This document shows positions 1 through 3,988 of a DNA stretch of 5,951 bases, one piece after another. Numbering within the stretch: the first letter of the stretch is position 1; every line of letters begins with the position of its first letter. Origin of the DNA: an uncultured Candidatus Melainabacteria bacterium. Lineage in GTDB: Bacteria; Cyanobacteriota; Vampirovibrionia; Gastranaerophilales; Gastranaerophilaceae. The stretch lies in contig CALEJY010000276.1 of assembly GCA_937898445.1 (NCBI GenBank), forward strand, positions 1-5,951, given 5' to 3'. Under the pieces are notes generated by a model, which was not told the origin of the DNA, did not search any database, and saw only the letters and a list, made by a program, of their open reading frames with translations. The position numbers were made by a program, and so were the translations under genes.

Positions 1-21
1 TAAAAATGTTATTATTAAAAC

Positions 22-38
22 AGAGAGGAATTTTTATG
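22..38 (+). promoter_or_regulatory. Strong ribosome binding site for the start at 36
   Basis: AGAGAGGAA (22-30) is followed by a T-rich spacer and ATG at 36-38; the AGAGG core ends 7 nt before the ATG. This is the best Shine-Dalgarno in the first 1.3 kb. By contrast, the first ATG in the pilin frame (185) has no purine-rich site in front of it. This suggests that translation of the whole block starts at 36 and not at 185. Confidence 0.7.
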
Positions 39-98
39 AAAAAGAAAGAAATTAAGCTCATCGGGGGGGGGGCAATAGCCGATGTGCTACGCACGTAG
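36..98 (+). CDS. 20-codon ORF entering a G10 tract; probable out-of-frame start of the pilin-like gene
   Basis: The ORF starts with MKKKEIKLIGGG, crosses the ten-G run at codons 10-13, and ends at TAG 96-98. It is preceded by a good Shine-Dalgarno. As written it makes only a 20-residue peptide. The frame one base away is open from 56 to 1324 and carries the pilin-like protein; with 11 G (or 8 G) this ATG reads directly into it, while with 9 or 12 G translation stops at the TAG at 76-78. I therefore read it as the 5' end of the pilin-like gene, caught in an OFF state, or broken by a homopolymer error. It could instead be a true short leader peptide. No homologue is recognised for the peptide itself. 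Confidence 0.5.
   Translation: MKKKEIKLIGGGAIADVLRT
63..72 (+). repeat. Ten-G homopolymer, candidate phase-variation tract
   Basis: There are ten consecutive G residues in an otherwise AT-rich genome, nine codons after a well-supported start codon. Poly-G tracts of this length inside the 5' part of surface-structure genes are the classic substrate for slipped-strand phase variation. Here the length decides which of three frames follows: 10 G stops at 98, 9 or 12 G stops at 78, and 11 or 8 G opens into the long pilin-like frame. Confidence 0.7.
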
Positions 99-119
99 CC
101 CACTGTGACAGTTTTGGTG
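84..119 (+). repeat. Repeat copy 1 (GTGCTACGCACG unit)
   Basis: The first twelve bases, GTGCTACGCACG, match 423-434 exactly, and similarity continues with a few changes and small indels to the TTGGTG at the end of each copy. The two copies are offset by 339 bases (113 codons), so both read in the same frame of the pilin-like ORF, as CATHVAHC here and GATHEATC in the second copy. In this copy, bases 86-99 form a hairpin (GCTACG, two-base gap, CGTAGC); the second copy has lost one pair. Confidence 0.6.
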
Positions 120-184
120 CTTACTTTAGATGTTGTTGTAATGGTTTTAGTGTAAAAGAGTTTTTAAGATGTCTAGATGCAAAG

Positions 185-1324
185 ATGCGTAGAGGCAAGG
201 TCTGTTACGATAAAATATCCTCTCTCCTGTGGAGACACCAAGTTCGAACCGGTGAAACAAAGTTGAACCGTGTGAGACTGTGTGCCGTAATGGCTGAGAG
301 TGGTTGTTTGAACGAAGTGAATTACAACCACGAGAGAGGGTTAAGTAATGAGTTTAATAATAGACTGGATTGCCACGCTATCGCTCGCAATGACGTGAAA
401 AATTTATGTCACCCTGAACTTGGTGCTACGCACGAAGCCACTTGTGTCAATGTTGGTGATATTTGTAATGCTTATCTAAAAAGTTTTTCAGGGTCTATTA
501 ATGCTGATGTTGAACCCCTCACCCGCATTTCTAATGCTCATATCCATTCGCAAAGAACTGCTCCCTCTCCCACAAGGGGCGAGGGGAAAAAGGAAAATAG
601 CTTAGCTGCTTCGCTTCTTAGCCGCCTAGCTGCATTTACACTTGCAGAAGTTCTCATTACTCTCGGTATAATCGGTGTTGTTGCAGCTATGACGATGCCT
701 AGTTTAATTAATGCGAAACAAGAAAAAGCAACTATTTCTATAATAAAAAAAAATTATAGTATTTTTTCAAATGCTATATTGATGGCGCAGAACGATAATG
801 GAGAACTTTATACTTGGGGAATAACACAAGATGAAGATGGGCTTAATTTAATTAGTTCAAATTTAAAACCTTATTTAAAAATAATTGAAGATTGTGGTGT
901 CGGAGAAAAATCGGATTGTGCGCCAGGTGATAATGGAAAATTTGAAGATTTAGATGGAAATAAGAGGTCTGAAAATTTTTCTTCAGATGATTATTATTCG
1001 TTTCGTTTAAATGATGGAAGTGCAATTGCTATTCAACTCCGAACAAAAGATGTGTGTGATAGTCCCGAAGCAAATTGTGTAAATTTTTTCATAGATACTA
1101 ATGGAAATAAATCTCCGAATGTTTTGGGTAAAGATATCTTTTATTTTGCAGGGTATGGTAATGGTAAGTTACTACCTGCAGGAGTTGGACACTCTCCAAG
1201 TGAAACTGGTTGGGCAAGTTCGCAAGGATGGTTTGCTACTGCTTGGGCTATGTATAAAGAAAATTTAGATTATTTGCGTTGTCCAGATAAATTGGAATGG
1301 AACGGGAAATCGACTTGCAAATAA
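185..1324 (+). CDS. Type IV pilin / type II pseudopilin-like protein with very long repeat-derived leader
   Basis: This is a 379-residue protein counted from the first in-frame ATG, though the frame is open from 56 and the real start is probably at 36 across the G-tract. Residues 1-150 are a mosaic of translated repeats. The prepilin signal follows: A150 then F151-T-L-A-E155, with the conserved +5 Glu, and a hydrophobic helix to about residue 172 that would anchor the subunit in the inner membrane and pack into the pilus core. The expected prepilin peptidase cut is A150|F151; Ala at -1 replaces the usual Gly. The mature part (~229 residues) has three close Cys pairs (C237/C245, C291/C298, C366/C378), which could form disulfides, and a DTNGNK..PN..GKDIF segment (304-319) like those in many Gastranaerophilales pilin-like proteins. 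The start at 185 has no Shine-Dalgarno, and no start codon lies close before F151, so the leader must be translated for the signal to be made. The exact role (adhesion, uptake, secretion) is unknown. Confidence 0.8.
   Translation: MRRGKVCYDKISSLLWRHQVRTGETKLNRVRLCAVMAESGCLNEVNYNHERGLSNEFNNRLDCHAIARNDVKNLCHPELGATHEATCVNVGDICNAYLKSFSGSINADVEPLTRISNAHIHSQRTAPSPTRGEGKKENSLAASLLSRLAAFTLAEVLITLGIIGVVAAMTMPSLINAKQEKATISIIKKNYSIFSNAILMAQNDNGELYTWGITQDEDGLNLISSNLKPYLKIIEDCGVGEKSDCAPGDNGKFEDLDGNKRSENFSSDDYYSFRLNDGSAIAIQLRTKDVCDSPEANCVNFFIDTNGNKSPNVLGKDIFYFAGYGNGKLLPAGVGHSPSETGWASSQGWFATAWAMYKENLDYLRCPDKLEWNGKSTCK
240..278 (+). repeat. Two imperfect ~19-bp tandem repeats in the leader
   Basis: AAGTTCGAACCGGTGAAAC (240-258) is followed by AAGTTGAACCGTGTGAGAC (260-278). 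They match at most positions, with one base lost and one gained, so the frame is kept across the pair. They lie in the leader of the pilin-like ORF and look like local duplication. Confidence 0.45.
300..331 (+). repeat. 8-bp inverted repeat in the leader
   Basis: GTGGTTGT (300-307) and ACAACCAC (324-331) are perfect complements around a 16-nt loop. This is one of several palindromic units making up the leader of the pilin-like ORF. No function can be assigned. Confidence 0.4.
365..395 (+). repeat. Interspersed palindromic repeat (ATTGCCACG...CGCAATGAC type)
   Basis: GATTGCCACGC...CTCGCAATGACG is a form of a short palindromic element that I recognise from many bacterial genomes; its translation here is LDCHAIARND (residues 61-70 of the pilin-like ORF). 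ATTGC (369-373) pairs with GCAAT (387-391). The element sits in-frame inside the coding leader. Recognition is from memory, not from a search. Confidence 0.55.
411..494 (+). repeat. CACCCTGAA...TTCAGGG palindromic repeat, split by an insert
   Basis: ACCCTGAA (411-418) and TTCAGGGT (487-494) are perfect 8-bp complements. The common form of this element, as remembered from many genomes, has the arms only a few bases apart and translates as CHPELVSGS. Here the translation is CHPEL at residues 75-79, then about 21 extra residues, then FSGS at 101-104. The extra DNA begins with the second copy of the GTGCTACGCACG repeat, so one repeat seems to be nested in another, with the frame kept. Confidence 0.55.
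423..458 (+). repeat. Repeat copy 2 (GTGCTACGCACG unit), nested inside the split palindrome
   Basis: Twelve bases identical to 84-95, then similar sequence ending in TTGGTG. It occupies the loop of the ACCCTGAA/TTCAGGGT palindrome and reads GATHEATC in the pilin-like frame, the same frame as copy 1. Confidence 0.6.
563..585 (+). repeat. CCCTCTCCC...GGGGCGAGGG palindromic repeat
   Basis: CCCTC pairs with GAGGG, and, after one T/C mismatch, CCC pairs with GGG around a 5-nt loop. Its translation, APSPTRGEGKK (residues 126-136), is a familiar product of a dispersed CCCTCTCCC-type repeat. It lies only 14 residues before the FTLAE prepilin signal and is the last repeat module of the leader. Confidence 0.55.
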
Positions 1325-1333
1325 ATAAAAAAT

Positions 1334-1359
1334 AAAGACCGAAAATTTTCGGTCTTTTT
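1334..1359 (+). terminator. Intrinsic terminator of the pilin-like gene, probably bidirectional
   Basis: AAAGACCGAAAA is followed immediately by its perfect complement TTTTCGGTCTTT (12-bp palindrome, 1334-1357), with a run of five T ending at 1359. It begins 9 bases after the pilin stop codon. On the - strand the same hairpin is followed by an equally T-rich stretch (complement of 1320-1333), so it can also end transcription arriving from the small ORF at 1396-1551. Confidence 0.9.
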
Positions 1360-1395
1360 AAATATAAACTCTCAATTCTTACTAAACAATAATCA

Positions 1396-1551
1396 CTATT
1401 TGACTGCTTGCAGTCTCGTTTGAATACCTGCATCAGCGTTAATCATTTTTGCTGCTGCTAACGCCATATGGCGGCGTTTTCTCGCTCCTCTTAATATAAA
1501 TTCCACACTGTCGCATACATTACACGAAGGTGTTTTAATTCTTTTTAACAT
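1396..1551 (-). CDS. Possible small protein, 51 residues
   Basis: The - strand ORF starts at ATG 1551 (MLKRIKTPSC) and ends at TAG 1396-1398. Upstream, GGAG lies 9 nt before this ATG; a second in-frame ATG at 1566 would add five residues but overlaps that GGAG. The protein has a C-x2-C pair (residues 10 and 13), a basic segment RGARKRR (21-27) and an Ala-rich, probably helical C-terminal half ending in RLQAVK. It has no signal peptide or membrane segment. It lies alone between the rpmA terminator and the terminator shared with the pilin-like gene, which is what a small independent gene would look like. I do not recognise a family. Against it: no convincing promoter was found (TATAAA at 1586-1591 lacks a good -35), and the ORF is short enough to arise by chance. 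Confidence 0.4.
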   Translation of the reverse strand: MLKRIKTPSCNVCDSVEFILRGARKRRHMALAAAKMINADAGIQTRLQAVK

Positions 1552-1651
1552 ATATAAATTCTCCATTACTTTTCTGATTACTCTTTTTATATCGGTTCGT
1601 TTGGAGAAAAACTTTAGAGTTTTGGAATTAATGTTAACAAATTTTTACAAT

Positions 1652-1682
1652 AAAAAAGCCCCATTATAAAATGGAGCTTTTT
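1652..1682 (-). terminator. Intrinsic terminator of rplU-rpmA
   Basis: Read on the - strand, AAAAAGCTCCATT (1682-1670) pairs with AATGGGGCTTTTT (1665-1653) around a 4-nt loop, and the U tract runs to 1652. One pair (1660/1675) is G-U on the - strand but a C-A mismatch on the + strand, so the hairpin is tuned to - strand transcripts. It begins 25 nt past the rpmA stop codon. Confidence 0.9.
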
Positions 1683-1707
1683 AATAATCAATTGCGTTAT
1701 TAAATTC

Positions 1708-1962
1708 TTACACTGCGTAAACGCTTACTTGTTTTCTGTCACGTCTGTGTGGTTCGAATTTAACTTGTCCGTCAATCAAAGCATACAATGTATCATCTGA
1801 ACCGATACCTACATTGTTACCAGGGTGAACTTTTGTTCCTCTTTGACGAATGATAATGTTACCTGCTTTAACGATTTCTCCGCCGAATTTTTTAACGCCT
1901 AAACGCTTAGCTTCGGAGTCACGACCGTTACGGGTAGATCCCATACCTTTCTTATGTGCCAT
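1708..1962 (-). CDS. rpmA: 50S ribosomal protein L27
   Basis: L27 is a small basic protein of the large ribosomal subunit whose flexible N-terminus reaches the peptidyl transferase centre and helps position tRNA. The 84-residue sequence matches the family over its full length: MAHKKGMGSTRNGRDS at the start, KRLGVKKFGG, then RQRGTKVHPGNNVGIGSDDTLYAL (about residues 39-62). It begins directly with MAHKKG. The Firmicutes-type N-terminal extension removed by the Prp protease is absent, and no prp gene sits between rplU and rpmA, as in Cyanobacteria and Proteobacteria. AAGGAG (1977-1972) lies 9 nt before the ATG. It is the second gene of an rplU-rpmA operon and is followed by a strong terminator. 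The 118-nt gap to rplU is rich in hairpins, described separately. Confidence 0.98.
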   Translation of the reverse strand: MAHKKGMGSTRNGRDSEAKRLGVKKFGGEIVKAGNIIIRQRGTKVHPGNNVGIGSDDTLYALIDGQVKFEPHRRDRKQVSVYAV

Positions 1963-1971
1963 TTTTTTATT

Positions 1972-2012
1972 CTCCTTATACTCCGTATAAAATTATTATT
2001 TGATTTTATACG
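1972..2012 (-). promoter_or_regulatory. Alternative-pairing element in front of the rpmA start
   Basis: On the - strand RNA, arm A (CGUAUAAAAU, 2012-2003) is a perfect 10-bp complement of arm B (AUUUUAUACG, 1993-1984) across a 9-nt loop. Arm C (GUAUAA, 1981-1976), which overlaps the AAGGAG Shine-Dalgarno by two bases, has the same six bases as part of arm A and can pair with the same part of arm B over a 3-nt loop. A:B leaves the Shine-Dalgarno free; B:C would cover its edge. A:B looks the stronger, so the default is open. Function is inferred from pairing only. Confidence 0.4.
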
Positions 2013-2035
2013 TGTTAATTGTATCACTTTGTTTT

Positions 2036-2063
2036 GAGGAATTATCCTCTCCCGAATTTCGGG
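2036..2063 (-). promoter_or_regulatory. Two adjacent small hairpins after rplU
   Basis: GAGGA-ATTA-TCCTC (2036-2049) and CCCGAA-T-TTCGGG (2051-2063) stand one base apart, 17 nt after the rplU stop. On the - strand neither is followed by a U tract, so they are not a standard terminator for rplU; they may be a processing or mRNA-stability site between rplU and rpmA. On the + strand the second is followed by TTTTGGTTT and could weakly stop antisense transcription. Confidence 0.4.
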
Positions 2064-2080
2064 TTTTGGTTTAAAGAAAC

Positions 2081-2431
2081 TTATGCTTCTTCAGTTGTTT
2101 CAGCTGCTTTCTTTTGAGCAGAAGTTCTAATTTTAGAAATCATTACTCTTGTAAAGCCTTGTCTGTGACCTTGTTTTTTTCTATAACCTTTTTTGGGTCT
2201 TTGTTTGTAAACAATAATCTTTTTAGCTCTGTCGTGTTTAACGATTGTACCTTCAGCAGATGCACCAGCAACGTATGGTTGACCTACTTTAGATTTTTTA
2301 CCATTTACAATCATAACGACTTTATCAAAAACAACTTTTGAATCTTTGTCGCCTTCTAGTAATTCAACATCAAGGTATCTTCCTTCTTCTACTTGATATT
2401 GTTTTCCGCCTGTTTCTACAATTGCGAACAT
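2081..2431 (-). CDS. rplU: 50S ribosomal protein L21
   Basis: L21 binds 23S rRNA in the large ribosomal subunit and stabilises its folding. The 116-residue product opens with the family signature MFAIVETGGKQYQVEEG and carries the conserved basic C-terminal motif KKGYRKKQGHRQGFTRVMI (about residues 80-98). It is slightly longer than E. coli L21 (103 residues) because of an acidic/Ala-rich tail, AQKKAAETTEEA, that is probably disordered. AGGAAAG (2442-2436) is the Shine-Dalgarno for the ATG at 2431. It is the first gene of the rplU-rpmA operon, driven by a strong promoter at 2511-2539, and stands divergent to murF. Confidence 0.98.
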   Translation of the reverse strand: MFAIVETGGKQYQVEEGRYLDVELLEGDKDSKVVFDKVVMIVNGKKSKVGQPYVAGASAEGTIVKHDRAKKIIVYKQRPKKGYRKKQGHRQGFTRVMISKIRTSAQKKAAETTEEA

Positions 2432-2455
2432 TTATCTTTCCTTTCTACTTGGGTA

Positions 2456-2485
2456 TCGTATTTCCTTTCGGAAATTTTAAAACGA
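2456..2485 (-). promoter_or_regulatory. Bulged hairpin in the rplU leader RNA
   Basis: In the predicted ~70-nt leader, UCGU (2485-2482) pairs with ACGA (2459-2456), and, after a 6-nt one-sided bulge (UUUAAA), AUUUCC pairs with GGAAAU around a GAAA tetraloop. This gives ten base pairs plus a stable GNRA cap, ending about 14 nt before the Shine-Dalgarno. Autoregulatory leaders upstream of L21 operons are known in Firmicutes; whether this hairpin does the same is inference. Confidence 0.4.
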
Positions 2486-2510
2486 GTTACCGCATACTAA
2501 TACATCTGTT

Positions 2511-2539
2511 ATTATTCACTGCTCAAAAGGAGTTGTCAA
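2511..2539 (-). promoter_or_regulatory. Promoter of rplU-rpmA (sigma-70 type)
   Basis: Read on the - strand, a perfect -35 TTGACA (2539-2534), a 17-nt spacer and a -10 AATAAT (2516-2511, five of six consensus bases) are present. Transcription would start near 2504, giving a leader of roughly 70 nt before the rplU ATG at 2431. Confidence 0.85.
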
Positions 2540-2542
2540 GCA

Positions 2543-2560
2543 CTATTAACATTTATTAAC
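2543..2560 (-). promoter_or_regulatory. Direct-repeat operator candidate upstream of the rplU -35
   Basis: On the - strand GTTAATAA (2560-2553), two bases, then GTTAATAG (2550-2543): two 8-bp direct repeats with a 10-bp period, ending 3 bp before the -35 box. Tandem half-sites of this spacing are typical of OmpR/PhoB-family response regulators; the layout (not the exact bases) resembles the cyanobacterial HLR1 box bound by RpaB. The site also lies upstream of the murF promoter. Confidence 0.3.
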
Positions 2561-2570
2561 GTCTGTGTGT

Positions 2571-2599
2571 TTGGAAATTTGTTTGCGGTAAAATAAATT
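2571..2599 (+). promoter_or_regulatory. Weak promoter candidate for murF-mraY-murD
   Basis: TTGGAA (2571-2576) and TAAATT (2594-2599) are separated by 17 nt, each matching four of six consensus bases. A TAAAAT at 2589-2594 is an alternative -10 without a good -35. A promoter must lie somewhere in this divergent gap, because the upstream genes point the other way; the exact site is uncertain. Confidence 0.35.
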
Positions 2600-2625
2600 A
2601 TGGATAGAGTTTTATAGGTAAAATT

Positions 2626-3933
2626 ATGAGATTTACGCTTGAAGATTTGAAAAAGGTTACAAATGCCGAGATTAAGGGAGAAGTTGAAGGAAGTTTTGAG
2701 ATTTCCACAGATACAAGAACGATTAAAAAAGGAGATATTTATCTTCCATTAAAAGGTGCTAATTTTGATGGTGAGGCTTTTTGCGGTAAAGCAATCGAAG
2801 CCGGAGCTATCGGATGTTTTTGTACAAAAGAGCATGATATAAATCTAACGTTAAAAGTTGAAGATACATTAAAAGCGTATTTGCAAATCGCAAATTTTGC
2901 CAGAAAAAAATATTCTCCAAAGGTTATTGGAGTTACCGGAAGTTCAGGTAAAACGACAACAAAAGAAATGATTTATTCTGTTGTGTCTGAAAAATTCAAA
3001 GCTCATAAAACTTTTTCTAACCACAACAACGAAATCGGATTTTGCCAAACAGTTTTGACAATGCCTGAAAATACAGAGGCTCTTATTGTTGAAATGGGAA
3101 TGAGAGGTTTTGGCGAAATCGAATTGATTGACAAGTATGCAGAACCTGATTATGCAGTTATTACAAATGCCGGCTCTGCGCATATCGGCAGATTAGGAAG
3201 TTTGGATAATATTGCAAAAGCTAAGTGTGAAATCACATCTCATCTAAAAGAAACATTGATTGCAAATGACAATCCTAGATTGAAAAAGTTCGCAAATTTT
3301 GATGGGGAAAAGATTTTTTATTCATTAAACGATGTTCAAATCCTTGAAAAAAGAAGCGGATATTCAAAATTTGTTTATAAAAATAATGAATATGAACTCA
3401 ATGTTGAAGGAGATTATAATATCGAAAATTCTCTTGCTGCAATCGAAATCGGATATAAATTAGGGATGACTTATGAGGAAATAAAGTCTGGTTTAAAAAA
3501 TTATCATCCGATTGAAAAAAGATGGGAAGAAGAAAAAGTAAAAGGTTTTAATATAATAAATGACAGTTATAATGCGAACCCTGAATCCATGAAGGCTTCT
3601 GTTTCAACGTTTTTGGAACTTTACAAAAATCCTGTAGTTATTTTAGGTAATATGGGAGAATTAGGCGAAAAAGAAGTTGAGTTTCATAGAGAAGTTGGAG
3701 ACTTTTTGGGTAAAAAGTTTGAAGGAAAAGACGGATTTTTTATAACTGTCGGAAATCTTGCAAAATATATTGGGGATGAGTTAGAAAAATACGGTTTCAA
3801 AGTAGAACATTTTGACAACAATATTGAAACATCTCGTTACATTCTTGATAATTTGCATGAGGGTATTACAATATTTTTAAAGGCTTCTCGTTCGATGAAG
3901 TTTGAAGAAATAATTGAAAATTTGAAAAAATAA
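2626..3933 (+). CDS. murF: UDP-N-acetylmuramoyl-tripeptide--D-alanyl-D-alanine ligase (MurF)
   Basis: MurF is the last cytoplasmic Mur ligase: using ATP, it joins D-Ala-D-Ala to UDP-MurNAc-tripeptide, giving the pentapeptide precursor. All three domains are present in 435 residues, the usual length. The substrate-binding N domain shows DTRTIKKGDIYLPLKGANFDG (29-49). The ATP-binding central domain has the P-loop GSSGKTT (105-111), E156-M-G, NAGSAHIG (181-188) and the expected carbamylated Lys in AKCEI (K200). The C-terminal domain has DSYNANPESM (313-322) and the late motif LKASRSMKFE. An AGG 7 nt before the ATG is a weak Shine-Dalgarno. murE, its usual upstream neighbour, is not adjacent; murF instead opens the transcription unit opposite rplU and is followed 55 nt later by mraY. 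Confidence 0.97.
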   Translation: MRFTLEDLKKVTNAEIKGEVEGSFEISTDTRTIKKGDIYLPLKGANFDGEAFCGKAIEAGAIGCFCTKEHDINLTLKVEDTLKAYLQIANFARKKYSPKVIGVTGSSGKTTTKEMIYSVVSEKFKAHKTFSNHNNEIGFCQTVLTMPENTEALIVEMGMRGFGEIELIDKYAEPDYAVITNAGSAHIGRLGSLDNIAKAKCEITSHLKETLIANDNPRLKKFANFDGEKIFYSLNDVQILEKRSGYSKFVYKNNEYELNVEGDYNIENSLAAIEIGYKLGMTYEEIKSGLKNYHPIEKRWEEEKVKGFNIINDSYNANPESMKASVSTFLELYKNPVVILGNMGELGEKEVEFHREVGDFLGKKFEGKDGFFITVGNLAKYIGDELEKYGFKVEHFDNNIETSRYILDNLHEGITIFLKASRSMKFEEIIENLKK

Positions 3934-3935
3934 AA

Positions 3936-3950
3936 GACATAATTTATGTC
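3936..3950 (+). repeat. Small perfect palindrome between murF and mraY
   Basis: GACATAA-T-TTATGTC is a 7-bp inverted repeat with one central base, two bases after the murF stop. It is not followed by a T run, so it is not a terminator. A 12-base sequence at the end of murF (TTTGAAAAAATA, 3921-3932) recurs at 3954-3965, suggesting a small duplication. No function can be assigned. Confidence 0.35.
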
Positions 3951-3988
3951 AGGTTTGAAAAAATAGTTAAAGAGGGTAGATATAAAAG

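Noticed and set aside
240..258. tRNA T-arm-like GTTCGAACC
   Set aside because: The flanking bases do not form a T stem, and no acceptor, D or anticodon arms are found; it is part of a short tandem repeat.
71..600. CRISPR array or transposon
   Set aside because: Repeats are few, of different kinds and unevenly spaced; no transposase, terminal inverted repeats with target duplication, or cas genes are visible.
1248..1433. 61-codon - strand ORF across the end of the pilin-like gene
   Set aside because: It runs through the bidirectional terminator and overlaps the pilin 3' end; no ribosome binding site and a composition typical of AT-rich shadow frames.
2051..2072. + strand terminator CCCGAATTTCGGG plus T-rich tail
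   Set aside because: No + strand gene ends here and the tail is broken by GG; kept only as part of the rplU-rpmA spacer structure.
2114..2559. Two + strand ORFs (2114-2341 and 2338-2559)
   Set aside because: The first is antisense to rplU; the second overlaps the start of rplU and its promoter on the other strand. Neither resembles a known protein.
2944..3183. - strand ORF inside murF
   Set aside because: Antisense shadow of a well-supported Mur ligase with all motifs.
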